Numbered from the stretch's first letter, positions 53,304 through 63,259 are shown. The stretch is 64,000 bases of DNA from Lysinibacillus pakistanensis (GCA_001312325.1 BBDJ01000024.1:16922-80921); one strand, 5' to 3'. The notes: generated by a model not told the origin, from the sequence alone. Numbers and translations: made by a program.

Positions 53304-54362
53304 CTATTTCTTTAGATTTTCATAAGCATCCCAAAGACCATTTAAATACATAATGCCAAGTGCTCGATCATATAAACCATAGCCTGGACGACATTGTTCT
53401 CCCCAAATATGACGACCATGATCTGGACGTACATAGCCTTCATAGTTTTGATCATTTAATGTGCGAACAATATTTTTAATATCAATTGAACCATCAGATG
53501 TAAAATGCGATGTTTCAAAGAAACTACCATTTTCCGTAATTTTCACATTGCGAATATGGGCAAATGGAGCACGATATGCATATTTTTCAGCAATTGCAAC
53601 CATATCATTTTGTGGATCTGCTCCCATTGAACCTGAGCAGAACGTAAAACCATTTGCCACTGAATCAGAGATTTTAATTAATTTTTCATAGCTTTCTGCT
53701 CCCGTAATAATGCGCGGTAAGCCAAAGATGGAATACGGTGGATCATCTGGATGAATCGCCATTTGAATACCTGCTTCTTCTGCAACTGGTAAAATGGCTT
53801 GTAAGAAATAAGCTAAGTTGTCCCAAAGTTTGGCTTCATCTACTTCCTTGTACTGCTCGAATAATTCTGAAAGTCGGGCTAATCGTTCTGGTTCCCATCC
53901 TGGAAGGGTTAAATTCGAAGAAGCCCTTACTTCATTCACTAGTTCTTGTGGATCTAAATTCATTACCTTTTCCTTATCAAAATAGAGAGCCGTTGAGCCA
54001 TCTTCTAATGCATGGAATAGGTCTGTACGTGTCCAATCAAATACAGGCATGAAGTTATAGCAAATGACCTTGACACCAACCTCGCCTAGGTTGCGAATAG
54101 ATTGTTTATAGTTTTCAATATATTGATCACGTGTTGGCAATCCTAGTTTAATATCCTCATGGACATTGACACTTTCTACGACATTTGTATGGAATCCAAA
54201 AGAATGTATATAGTCAACTTCATCTTGAATGGCCTCTTTTGTCCATACTTCCCCAGCTGGTAGATGATGTAATGCCCAAACAATTCCTTTTACATTTGGA
54301 ATTTGTTTTACATCTTCTAATTTCACTGTATCATTGCCACGACCGTACCATCTAAACGTCAT
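53304..54362 (-). CDS. uxuA: Mannonate dehydratase
   Basis: About 352 residues, intact. TIM-barrel enzyme with M-T-F-R-W-Y-G, the metal-site cluster H-P-D-D-P-P, F-C-S-G-S and R-P-D-H-G-R. Converts D-mannonate to KDG. Also ATG at 54368 possible. Confidence 0.94.
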   Translation of the reverse strand: MTFRWYGRGNDTVKLEDVKQIPNVKGIVWALHHLPAGEVWTKEAIQDEVDYIHSFGFHTNVVESVNVHEDIKLGLPTRDQYIENYKQSIRNLGEVGVKVICYNFMPVFDWTRTDLFHALEDGSTALYFDKEKVMNLDPQELVNEVRASSNLTLPGWEPERLARLSELFEQYKEVDEAKLWDNLAYFLQAILPVAEEAGIQMAIHPDDPPYSIFGLPRIITGAESYEKLIKISDSVANGFTFCSGSMGADPQNDMVAIAEKYAYRAPFAHIRNVKITENGSFFETSHFTSDGSIDIKNIVRTLNDQNYEGYVRPDHGRHIWGEQCRPGYGLYDRALGIMYLNGLWDAYENLKK

Positions 54363-54380
54363 ATTCATCCTTACTACCTC

Positions 54381-55001
54381 CTAGTTTGATAGATTTTTCA
54401 TATACGCTTTTGCTTGAGCTACAACACCTTCATACCCATCTTTTGCAAATGCTTTATTTAAATCACTACCGATACCTACCGCGACCGCACCTGCATTTAA
54501 CCATTCATGCATATTAGCTAAACCAACACCGCCTGTAGGCATAATTGTGATATTTGGAAGTGGCCCTTTAACCGTTTTAATAAAGCTAGGTTCAAATTGA
54601 TTTCCTGGGAATAATTTAATAATGTCACTCCCACCTTCAAGTGCTGTCACCATTTCTGTAATGGTCATACACCCTGGTAGGTACGGTACACTATAGCGAT
54701 TGCAAAGCTTTGCAATCGCAGCATTATAGCTTGGACTAACAACAAACTTTGCACCGTTTAAAATCGCGTGGCGCGCAGTCTCTACATCCAATACTGTGCC
54801 TGCCCCAATTATTGCATCACTATGGCGTAATGCTTTAAAGGTTTCTTCAACAAATGGTGTTGTATACGTTATTTCAATTGCTCGAATGCCACCTGTAATG
54901 GCACCTTTTGAAATTTTTGTCGCTTCTTCAGGTGAACTTCCGCGAATAACAGCTACAACTTTCGCATCTGACAACGCTTTCAAAATTTCGATTTTTTGCA
55001 T
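54381..55001 (-). CDS. kdgA: KDPG/KHG aldolase
   Basis: About 206 residues, intact. Class I aldolase of the Eda family: V-V-A-V-I-R-G, I-E-I-T-Y-T-T-P, the glutamate-containing G-A-G-T-V-L-D, and the Schiff-base lysine in D-I-I-K-L-F-P. Splits KDPG to pyruvate and glyceraldehyde 3-phosphate. Start ATG at 55001 with GGAG upstream. Confidence 0.92.
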   Translation of the reverse strand: MQKIEILKALSDAKVVAVIRGSSPEEATKISKGAITGGIRAIEITYTTPFVEETFKALRHSDAIIGAGTVLDVETARHAILNGAKFVVSPSYNAAIAKLCNRYSVPYLPGCMTITEMVTALEGGSDIIKLFPGNQFEPSFIKTVKGPLPNITIMPTGGVGLANMHEWLNAGAVAVGIGSDLNKAFAKDGYEGVVAQAKAYMKNLSN

Positions 55002-55013
55002 TCCTGACAACTC

Positions 55014-55969
55014 CTAACGCTCAATTAGTTTTTCATCACCGATAAATTGTCTTAATTCTGGCAAGGATGGGAGCCCTTCATTGTCTCCCTTAATCATTGC
55101 TACCAATGCCCCTGCACCATTGGCTAAACGGAGGCGTTCTGGGATATCGTAACCATTTAAATAGCTATAGACATACGCTGCATCAAATGCATCTCCTGCT
55201 CCTACAGTATCATTGGCACGAATGGAAAAAGCTTCACGATCATGCTGTTCAGTAGTCGTATAAACAGTGGCGCCTTGTTCACCTTTTTTTCACAATAATT
55301 TCGTCTATTTTATAACTCTCTTGAACGTCTTTAACTGTACGCCCTTCAAATAAAAGTTCAAATTCATCCTGTCCTGTTAAAAGAAGATTAATAGATGGAT
55401 ACACTTTTTCGTATACAGCTCGGGCATCTTCGATAGTCCATAGTTTTAAACGTAAATTTGGATCAAAGGATATAGGAATATTTTTTTGCTTGTGCTAAAG
55501 CAATCAATTTCAATGCAACTTGAATGTTATGTTTACATACTGCTAAATACACGCCGCTAATATGTAATAAATCCACATCATCGAGCACTGACTCATCTAT
55601 ACGATCTTCTGTCAGCTCAAGTAAAGGTGATGGGTTGCGGTAATAAAACGATTTACCTGCCCCATCTTCCCGAATTTCCTTGAAGTAGATAGACGTTGGA
55701 ATATGTGGTGTTCGTAAGACATGTGATACATCAATCCCTTCACCACGCGCAAAGTTATAAATTAACTTGCCAAATTCATCGTCTCCAATACAACTAATCC
55801 ATTTTGCTTCCATATCTAAACGTGTAACACCTATCGCAAAATTTAATTCTGCACCACCCACAGCTCGCTCAAAGGAAGGAACGAAACGTAGAGGACCTGT
55901 CTTAGATGGATTAAAAACGACCATTGCATCCCCAATCGTTGCAATTCGTTTATTTCTCAATTTTTTCAT
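55014..55969 (-). CDS. kdgK: 2-keto-3-deoxygluconate kinase
   Basis: About 318 residues when joined. PfkB family: I-G-D-A-M-V, G-G-A-E-L-N-F-A, Y-Y-R-N-P-S-P, and the catalytic N-D-T-V-G-A-G-D-A-F-D. Breaks at T runs near 55483 and 55283. Start uncertain: ATG at 55969, GTG at 55978 or TTG at 55960, the last with the best-spaced AAGGGG. First gene of the operon. Confidence 0.9.
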
Positions 55970-55981
55970 CCCCTTCACAAG

Positions 55982-56006
55982 TAAAACGTTTTAGTAAAAC
56001 GTTTTA
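55982..56006. promoter_or_regulatory. Two tandem LacI-type operators
   Basis: TAAAACGTTTTA occurs twice, at 55982-55993 and 55995-56006, each a perfect 12-bp palindrome with a central CG step, typical of LacI-family sites. They cover the start region just downstream of the -10 element. The LacI protein at 45056-46061 is the obvious binder. Confidence 0.8.
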
Positions 56007-56009
56007 CTA

Positions 56010-56039
56010 ATACTAACATGATTTTTTTTAGTGTTGCAA
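56010..56039 (-). promoter_or_regulatory. Promoter of the hexuronate operon
   Basis: Minus strand TTGCAA (56039-56034) and TAGTAT (56015-56010), spacer 18 including an A8 run. Confidence 0.65.
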
Positions 56040-56116
56040 CAATAATCCGATTATTTAGATAGTTGGAAACAAAAGTGTTTACTAAAAAATAGTCTCTAAA
56101 GATTATAGGAATGCAT

Positions 56117-56160
56117 AAAAAACCCCGTAAAAGATAGAACTTAATCTAGCTTTTACGAGG
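56117..56160 (-). terminator. Minus-strand terminator
   Basis: CGTAAAAG...TAGA pairs with TCTA...CTTTTACG, then T6 on the minus strand. It insulates the uronate promoter from the diguanylate cyclase side. Confidence 0.65.
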
Positions 56161-56498
56161 AATATTCACTAATTATTGATAGTCCGAGCATACTTCAGGA
56201 GTTTGATCAAATTAGATGTTGCAGAGGCACCATCACTTGGGTGGCTGTACGATTGAATGTACAAAACATATACACAATCGTTATATATAAATTCATGATA
56301 TTTCTCAAGAAGAGGTTACCAAACGTATTGCTATATTGGAGAAATCATTGAATTTAGCTTAAGGAAATAAAACAAGATCTAAATAACAATAAGTTCGTTT
56401 GACTGTTTGGAAATGGGGCTAAAAGTGGGGCTAGTTTATATCTAATCCCCACTCAAACCGCTATATATAACAGTGCCTATTAGATTCTACTTAGCTAA
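56161..56498. other. Short stretch with no clear gene
   Basis: A plus-strand frame near 56293-56361 ends I-S-Q-E-E-V-T-K-R-I-A-I-L-E-K-S-L-N-L-A, which has protein character, but no start or family is evident. It may be the end of a lost regulator gene. Confidence 0.35.
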
Positions 56499-57963
56499 TT
56501 AAATGTTTGTACCTACTTTAGTGCTATCATACACTCTAAGTTGATTTCTACCACTTTCCTTGGCCATATAAAGTGCTTGATCAGCCTTATCAAGTAGCTC
56601 ATAAAATGTAGCAACATCGCTGGCTCGACCATATTGTGCAATGCCAATACTCACTGTTACATTGATCTTTACATGATCATTTGTGTATGGATTCGCTTCT
56701 ACATTTTCACGAACCCTTTCTGCTATTTTTATGGCACTTTCTATTGTTGTATCTGGAGATAAAATAACAAACTCCTCTCCCCATACCTTGTGATTAAATC
56801 CACTCGTCGTACAGAATTAGAAATGATGTTGGCACATGCTTTAACACCTCATCACCAATTAAATGTCCATAAGTATCATTAACCTTTTTGAAAAAATCGA
56901 TATCAATGGCTATACATGAACATGCATTTTCATCTTCTAAACATTTCTCAAAAACAAGCTCTCCCTGCTCAATTAAATAACGGCGGTTATAGAGCTTTGT
57001 CAACTGACAGGTTATCGATAATTCCTTCAATAAAATTGTATCCTGTCTGACCTTGGTGCTCATATCATTAAAGGATGAACAAAGCTCCTGAAATTCCTGT
57101 GCATAAGGTGCTAGCTGGTGTTCATTTATTTGATAATCATAATTTCCTTGTTGATTGATTGGCTTACTTTTCGCAAACACCCATTTACCGTTCATATCTT
57201 TATAAACATGAAGGTCATTTGCTGTATTATTGACAGCGAAATCAAGAATATGCTCATCCACTATAAATTGTTCAGATGAGCTATCATTGTTTCTCACATT
57301 TAACTCAGTCAGCATCATGCCATTCTGATTCATAATATAGGCATGTCCAAGAAAGCCGACTCTTGATTCATGTAGGTATTGGTTGATTATTTGGACATTC
57401 ACGGTTCCAAAAACTACGCCATTAAACTCTTGCTGCTCATTTAAAATAGGTGAGGCAAATGCAACAATTGGCTGATTGGTAACCTTACTGATAAAAATAT
57501 CTGTGATGTAGGGTTGTTGTGTTTTTTTTGCAATCTGAAAATACTCTCGTTTTTGTACATTTACACCCGTCCCATTTGTTGTAAGTTCTGTAACGGTATC
57601 AAATTGCACAATGCCATCTTTATTGACGAAGATCAAGTCAGTAAATCTGTTTTATCTTTGAAATCTTGAAAAAAAATCTTGTGCCTTTTCATAATGGTAA
57701 CCTTTTACAAAGTCTAAATTAGCAATAGTATGTATATCACTGGAACGTTCTGTTAACCAGCTTTCAAAAAAATATGTTTGAGCATTTAAATAATTTACCA
57801 TCTCTTCATTTTGGTGCTGAATAGTTTGTCGGAACTCAATGAAAAGCGTTGGAATAAATATACAAAGTCCAATGATAAAAGTAATGAGTATAAGTGCCCT
57901 ATGAAGCTGACCTCTTATCTTGTTTGGCTGTGGAATGTTTCTAAAAACCCTCAAAGTATTCAC
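56499..57963 (-). CDS. Diguanylate cyclase with extracellular sensor domain
   Basis: About 485 residues when joined. One N-terminal membrane helix (A-L-I-L-I-T-F-I-I-G-L-C-I-F-I-P), a dCache-like sensor (F-V-N-K-D-G-I-V, then F-A-S-P-I-L-N-E), a short coil and a GGDEF domain (T-K-L-Y-N-R-R-Y-L; D-I-D-F-F-K-K-V-N-D-T-Y-G-H). The signature reads R-Y-G-E-E-F, one glycine short of G-G-E-E-F. The second membrane helix expected after the sensor is absent. Breaks near 57667 (A8) and 56811. It would make cyclic di-GMP if active. Confidence 0.78.
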
Positions 57964-58052
57964 CTCGACCTTTTACAATAAAAAGTACTCTATTCATTAA
58001 AAATACCACAATCTAATGACTGTGGCAGTGAAATATTTAAGAGTTATTCCTA

Positions 58053-58301
58053 TTATTGAAGCATAATTTGAAGAATTGTAATAAATACAGCCGTGACGAT
58101 AGGTAATAGTTTCAAAGAAGTGTAGCCGACTGAGGATGAATAAATAGGCTCTAATGGATCTTTCGTAGGAGAGGCTAAATACTGGATAAAACGTTGCCAG
58201 CGACTTTTCTTATATGTGATTAGTTGCTCGGGAATCTCTACTTTATCTTGATCTAAGCTGTCCTTTAGCCATTGCTCCTTGTGAAACTCATTTTTAAGCA
58301 T
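58053..58301 (-). CDS. Small membrane protein, probable anti-sigma or partner
   Basis: 82 residues. Soluble charged N-terminal part, one C-terminal membrane helix (L-K-L-L-P-I-V-T-A-V-F-I-T-I-L-Q-I). Overlaps the sigma gene by 8 bases. Size, topology and position resemble YxlC/anti-sigma partners of SigY-type systems. No recognisable zinc-binding anti-sigma motif. Confidence 0.55.
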   Translation of the reverse strand: MLKNEFHKEQWLKDSLDQDKVEIPEQLITYKKSRWQRFIQYLASPTKDPLEPIYSSSVGYTSLKLLPIVTAVFITILQIMLQ

Positions 58302-58818
58302 CGAAATCCTCCTTTAGCTCTTCCTTTAAAGTCTTTATCGCATTATGTAATCTCGATTTAACGGTACCAAGTGGGATGGACAAGATTTGTGCAATTTCCT
58401 CCTGGGGCAAATCATGATAATATACAAGCAAAATAACAGCTCGTTGCTTTTCGGGTAATTGAAGTATAGCTTCTTGAACCGTTAATTTTTCATCAGCGGA
58501 TAGACGACGGCTTTCTGTTGGTACTAAAAAGGGAAAGAGTGTGCGCCACTTTTTGCGTCGATTTAATTTATTGATCATTAAGCGATAAGCGATTTGAAAT
58601 AAAAATGCCTTCACCGTTCCCTTTTGCTGATCAAAATCCTGCTTTATATATTGTAAACGCTCAAAGGTATCTTGTACAATATCAATGCTTAGCTGCTCCT
58701 CACGAGTATAGCGAAATAAAAAGCAGTACAGAGGCTCATACAAACGACTATAGAGCTGTTCAAAGCCCTCAATATCGCCATTTTTATAAACCTCCATCCA
58801 CTCCTCATTGCTCATCAT
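58294..58818 (-). CDS. ECF-type sigma factor (SigY-like)
   Basis: 174 residues, intact. Region 2 with D-I-V-Q-D-T-F-E-R and region 4 with the helix-turn-helix I-P-L-G-T-V-K-S-R-L-H-N-A-I-K. Its ATG follows directly on the stop of the upstream membrane protein. The operon also carries an ABC transporter, as in B. subtilis sigY-yxlCDEFG. Regulates envelope stress genes by inference. Confidence 0.85.
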   Translation of the reverse strand: MMSNEEWMEVYKNGDIEGFEQLYSRLYEPLYCFLFRYTREEQLSIDIVQDTFERLQYIKQDFDQQKGTVKAFLFQIAYRLMINKLNRRKKWRTLFPFLVPTESRRLSADEKLTVQEAILQLPEKQRAVILLVYYHDLPQEEIAQILSIPLGTVKSRLHNAIKTLKEELKEDFDA

Positions 58819-59188
58819 CTAGCTCATCCCCCAATGAGCCTTAATGGCCTTCATCGTATTTGAAACCCGAAATACTAAATAAAGGATGTCAACTGTAACC
58901 CATACCTGTGATTGATTTGTAAAAAAATTGTACATAAGGATTTTCGACTGTTTGACCAGAAGACACGAGCATGTTTAGTGACTGCACACAAAGTATCGTA
59001 TAAATAGATAAGACAATCGTTAATGTATCAAACACATTCCAGCGTAAAAAAAATAGTTGTTTTTTTTATAGTTAATTTTTCCATTCTCACGTACAATATA
59101 TTTTCGTTCTAGTGAAATAGCAATCACTATGATTACTACCATCATGATGCCTCCAACAATAAGAGACACAATCCATCCAATTCCCATA
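58819..59188 (-). CDS. Small membrane protein of the ABC-sigma operon
   Basis: About 120 residues when joined. Begins M-G-I-G-W-I-V-S-L-I-V-G-G-I-M-M-V-V-I-I with a first membrane helix; a second hydrophobic stretch comes later. T/A runs near 59051, 59061 and 58921 break the frame. It ends in TAG immediately before the sigma ATG. The place corresponds to YxlD/E-type proteins. Confidence 0.55.
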
Positions 59189-59195
59189 AAATCAC

Positions 59196-59946
59196 CTACT
59201 GACTGCTATATACTTTCTTTGCAATGGTAGCTAACACCAAGCTTAGAACAGCTAAAATTATACAATACTGATATTGCGGAAGCCATGTTTCGCCCATTAA
59301 ATTTAACGATACTTGCAAGCTATCATATAAATATAGCATCGGATTCCAAATTAGGAAAATAAAATAATCTTGAGGGTTTTTCTCCGCTAATGTTAAAAAC
59401 ATCGATGTCATTTGTATGGAAAACATAAATAACAACATAATTGGTACAAGCATACTTGTTGCCACTTTTTCATTTTTAAATAGACCTGCCAATATAAAGC
59501 TCAATGGATACAATGCCAGTAATACAAAATTACTCATTAAAATAACTAGCAAAAATGATGATAAAGAAATATCAATTATAAATGAGTAACCAGTGAGTAG
59601 TAACACTAAAAATAGATTTAATAATGCAAAGACACCAATTCCCATCCCTATATAGTAAGTGTGTGGCTTAATGCCTGTACGCTGCACCCATTGGAGGGTT
59701 TTATTGGCTTTCATATCAGCTAAATAGATTGTAGCACTAGAAAAAGAAAAGAAAAAGATTATCATAATTATAGAAATCGGTAAAAATTGACCTTTAATCA
59801 AAAATTCAAATGATTCTTCAGTCATCACGCTTTTAGCAAAAAAATGATACGGTCATAAACATAAATCCTGGTAACAAATTTCCAATAGCCATTCCTGGGT
59901 TACGAATACTTTCCAACATATACATACGTGCAATTTGCTTGATCAT
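59196..59946 (-). CDS. ABC transporter permease (YxlG-like)
   Basis: About 249 residues, six hydrophobic helices, ABC-2 type. One base removed from the A7 run near 59838 joins the N-terminal part (M-I-K-Q-I-A-R-M-Y-M-L-E-S-I-R-N-P-G) to the rest. Start overlaps the ATPase stop by four bases. Partner of the ATPase at 59943-60667. Confidence 0.8.
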
Positions 59947-60667
59947 CCTGTTTTTCCTCCTAAAATTTGACCTGTCACTTCGTAATAAAGACCTTCAATT
60001 CCCGGTAATCTTGCGTCAGTATATTTATGATAAAGCTCATCTTGTGTAGCATTTTCAATAATTTTACCCTCTTTCAGGATGACAATATAATCAAATAATA
60101 GCTCTAATCCTGCCACCTCATGGCTAATAATAATGAGCAATTTATTACGCTGACTAATTTCCTGCTGTAGGTAAAACATCAATTGCTTTTTCTTTGTTAA
60201 ATCTAAATCAGCAAATGGCTCATCTAATATGAGGATAGGTTTATTTAATAAGAAAGAAAGGTAGATAGATACTGCTTTTCGCTGACCGCCTGATGCATTT
60301 TTCATCAAAATATGATCATATGTTGATAACCCTAATATTTCATATAGCTCACCCAAATCAATCCTGTTGTTCGTCAATGTAGCAAAAAGAGCAATCACTT
60401 CGCGAATTTTAAGATGCTGATAGCTTGAAAAAAAATTGATATTGCAGCGCTACCTGCTCATGTACATTAACCGACGAACCATGGATTTGCATAGAACCCT
60501 CATCTGATTTTAGATCACCTGCTATACACTTTGATAATGTAGATTTTCCGGCACCATTTTGGCCTAGCAATAAATAGCAATTGCCCCATTTAAATGTAGT
60601 TGATACACCGTCCAGTACATTTACACCATTAAATTTTTTTCACAATATCCTTAACAATTAGTTCCAA
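59943..60667 (-). CDS. ABC transporter ATP-binding protein (YxlF-like)
   Basis: About 240 residues when joined. Walker A G-Q-N-G-A-G-K-S-T, signature A-S-G-G-Q-R-K, Walker B L-I-L-D-E-P-F-A-D-L-D, switch His in I-S-H-E-V. TTG start at 60667 behind GGGAGG. T/A runs near 60427 and 60636 break the N-terminal third. First gene of the operon; a TGAAC element upstream (60714-60725) may belong to an ECF promoter. Confidence 0.85.
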
Positions 60668-60810
60668 AATATAACCTCCCTTTTTGTATTTCACTCACTA
60701 TACAAACAGGGATCATAAAAAGTTCATTTTATTTTAAAAAAAAACAAAAAAAAGTTTTTTTTCTATCACCATAACGCACTCAAACCTTCACATTCAATTG
60801 AACAAGCATT

Positions 60811-60839
60811 AAAAAAAGCCCACACGCTTGTGCAGACTT
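60811..60839 (-). terminator. Terminator after the PNPOx-fold gene
   Basis: Short hairpin with CACA/TGTG core followed by T7 on the minus strand. Confidence 0.5.
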
Positions 60840-60882
60840 CATAGCTTCTAGCATACCGTAGAACGAGGAATTTTCTACTCTA

Positions 60883-61299
60883 TTACACTTCAAAGGTTTT
60901 GGAAGAAAAATTGTTATAGTATCTTCCAGACAAGCAGGTAAATTTTAATACACAGTAATCAGGATCCGTTACACCAAGTGGATAATAAAGTGTATCGCCA
61001 TCTTGCCAGATTAACTCCTTAGATGCCTGATCCTCTAACACTTCCATAGTTCCCTTGAACATTACCCCTTCAAAACGCTTTTGATCGCAAAAGTAAACGC
61101 TTGCCCTTTGTTCATGACGAAATTGGGCTACCCGCATAGAGGACGTATTCGTTGTAAAATAAAAAGCATGAAAGCCCTCCCTTACGCGTGGTGCAAGCAT
61201 GGCCTTCACTTGAGGAAACCCCTCATGATCGATGGAGCCTACGAATGCCGTATTTTGCTGTTCTAGCAGCCTGTTAACTGAATCCTGTAAATTGTTCAT
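60883..61299 (-). CDS. Pyridoxamine 5'-phosphate oxidase-fold flavoprotein
   Basis: 138 residues, intact. Split-barrel FMN-binding fold: A-F-V-G-S-I-D-H-E-G-F-P-Q-V-K-A-M, F-T-T-N-T-S-S-M-R and Y-F-C-D-Q. Such proteins are often redox enzymes or general stress proteins (YdaG-like). It lies just downstream of an HxlR regulator on the same strand. Confidence 0.85.
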   Translation of the reverse strand: MNNLQDSVNRLLEQQNTAFVGSIDHEGFPQVKAMLAPRVREGFHAFYFTTNTSSMRVAQFRHEQRASVYFCDQKRFEGVMFKGTMEVLEDQASKELIWQDGDTLYYPLGVTDPDYCVLKFTCLSGRYYNNFSSKTFEV

Positions 61300-61394
61300 T
61301 TAAGTATATACTCCTTTCTAATTCAATGGTCTAGAAATAGTATACGGAGCTTTGAAACTATCGAACAGTACCCACTTTTTCGTAAGTATCTTTT

Positions 61395-61756
61395 TTATTC
61401 AATGAATCCCCTCATTCTTAAGAAATCTTCCATTCCATGCTCCTGCATTAATTGAATGCCCACATTTTGCATAATTTCTACTGCTTCGTATAGTTTTTTG
61501 CCTCTCTCGCTTAAACGATACTCTACTTTTAATGGATATCCTTCAAAAGAGGTTTTTTTCTACAATGTTGAATTCCATTAAATCGTTTAGATGCTCTAAT
61601 AACATTTTTTTGAGTAATTCCTCGAATATCTTTAACAAGCTGTGAAAGAGATGCAGGTCCTTTGGCAAGTTGCCATAAAATCATAGGCTTCCATTTTCCT
61701 CGTGTTATATCGTGGGTTAATTCTAATGGACAAGTATATTGATCCCTCATTTTCAT
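61395..61756 (-). CDS. HxlR-family winged-helix regulator
   Basis: About 120 residues when joined at runs near 61601 and 61553. Core C-P-L-E-L-T-H-D-I-T-R-G-K-W-K-P-M-I-L-W-Q-L; the Cys is the usual redox or electrophile sensor of the family. The restored end is F-L-R-M-R-G-F-I-E. Probably controls the flavoprotein downstream. Confidence 0.8.
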
Positions 61757-61840
61757 TTATATTCTCCTCCACCATTCATTGTATTTTAATAGGAGCGTAT
61801 CATAAAAAGAGGTTGGAATATGTATATTTTTGTTAAATTA

Positions 61841-61885
61841 AAAAATGTGAGAAATCAACGTTTCTAAAAAAATTGATTTCTCACA
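61841..61885 (-). terminator. Terminator of the SRPBCC-EVE-MarR operon
   Basis: 13-bp stem TGTGAGAAATCAA with TTGATTTCTCACA, followed by T5 on the minus strand. Confidence 0.8.
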
Positions 61886-61925
61886 CAAATTAGCTTTTAC
61901 ATAAATATTTTTTTCATTAAAACGC

Positions 61926-62385
61926 TCACTCATCCACCTCAGCTTTTAACAGTGAGAGTAGTTCCTTGTTAAAGTTAGGTTGTTTATCCTGAAGAGGTTT
62001 AAAAAAATTGGGCATCCGTATTTTCAACAATTGGTAACGCTATTTTAATTTTATTTGACCCCTCTTCAGTTGGAGAAAGTAGTATCTCGCGCTTATCTAA
62101 AGGGTTTTTGTTTCTACAAATAAATCCTTTAGCCTCAAGTGTTCTGACAACATCTGAAACCATCATACCGTTTAATTTGGTAAAATCTGCTAGTCTTTTT
62201 TTGAGTAACCGTCTCACCATTTACATGTAGATAATCACACGCAGTTAATAGCACAAACTGGACATGCGTCAGATCTATCCTGCTCAGTTCCTTTGTAATC
62301 ATCCTTTGCCAAGCTTGTGTAACTTGCCATAATAAAAAAAACCTGAGCTTTCTTTTGGATCATTAAACTTTGATTTCCATTCCAC
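61926..62385 (-). CDS. MarR-family transcriptional regulator
   Basis: About 150 residues when joined at runs near 62333, 62196 and 62000. Winged-helix core: L-T-H-V-Q-F-V-L-L, T-Q-K-R-L-A-D-F-T-K-L-N-G-M-M-V-S-D-V-V-R-T-L-E and N-P-L-D-K-R-E. The start is likely a GTG at 62385 inside the end of the EVE gene. Last gene of a three-gene operon whose promoter carries two palindromes, so autoregulation is likely. Confidence 0.8.
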
Positions 62386-62809
62386 TAAAATCCACCCCCA
62401 TTGCATTTGCAATTGTTATAAAATCTTGTTTAGTTACTTCAAAATGTCCTCTACGAAATAATAAACCTACATTTGGGTTTTCAGATACAAATGTTAGTTT
62501 TGATTTGATACGTACAAAACTTACATTGTGGCAAGGCTGATACAATATGTCCAACCTGTAGGGAGTAAATTGAGGAGCCATTTTCACTTGATAAATATTC
62601 CCTGACTTGACCATTCCAATAGCCGTAAAGGCTTGAAGAGGATTTCCGTCTGGATATTTGGTTTTTGGCGAATAGTATATTAACCAATCTCCTGCATTCA
62701 TTCTCTTTAAAGGTGAATGTTTTCCATGACAAAGCTGTGCAAACCCATCTTTTTCCCCTATTTTAACATGTTCTTCGGATACAACCCCTATCCAAAATCT
62801 TTGCTTCAT
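62363..62809 (-). CDS. EVE-domain protein
   Basis: 148 residues, intact. Whole-length EVE (PUA-like) domain: F-W-I-G-V-V-S-E-E-H-V, G-D-W-L-I-Y-Y-S-P-K, and L-L-F-R-R-G-H-F-E. EVE domains bind modified bases in DNA or RNA. Overlaps both neighbours: ATGA with the SRPBCC gene and 23 bases with marR. Confidence 0.88.
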   Translation of the reverse strand: MKQRFWIGVVSEEHVKIGEKDGFAQLCHGKHSPLKRMNAGDWLIYYSPKTKYPDGNPLQAFTAIGMVKSGNIYQVKMAPQFTPYRLDILYQPCHNVSFVRIKSKLTFVSENPNVGLLFRRGHFEVTKQDFITIANAMGVDFSGMEIKV

Positions 62810-63237
62810 GAGATATCACCTCTAGCAAGTTGGTTTAAATTGGACATACTATTCGGAATGCCTTGTGTAATCATAGGGCCAATTTGATTCCCAATCATTT
62901 CAGCATTCGGTCCAGATAGGATTACACTATGAGTCACCTTTGTCTGTATGCCAAGAATTTCTATTTCATGACGAAAATCCATCTTAATGCTTAACTGTTC
63001 GAGAATTGTTGTATTGGTGAAAAGTTTATTTTCTTTTACTTCTGTAAGCGTAAATAGCAAAGGCTCCTGTCCCAAAAGTGTTAAATTCCCTGTTACCCCT
63101 TCTTCAAATGGCCCATTAATTTTTACTTCTAGTATACTACCGTCCCATTTTTTCCATTTATCAACACTATTATATAGCTTCCAAATAGCTTCTGGTGTTG
63201 CTTCAGTAATAATTGAATTTTCATATTTCCACATCAT
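62806..63237 (-). CDS. SRPBCC-family (START-like) ligand-binding protein
   Basis: 143 residues, intact. Helix-grip fold: S-I-I-T-E-A-T-P-E-A-I-W-K-L-Y, then W-K-K-W-D. Members bind hydrophobic ligands or act as cyclases or coenzyme chaperones. First gene of the operon. Confidence 0.8.
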   Translation of the reverse strand: MMWKYENSIITEATPEAIWKLYNSVDKWKKWDGSILEVKINGPFEEGVTGNLTLLGQEPLLFTLTEVKENKLFTNTTILEQLSIKMDFRHEIEILGIQTKVTHSVILSGPNAEMIGNQIGPMITQGIPNSMSNLNQLARGDIS

Positions 63238-63259
63238 TATTCACCCATTCTTAAATTAG

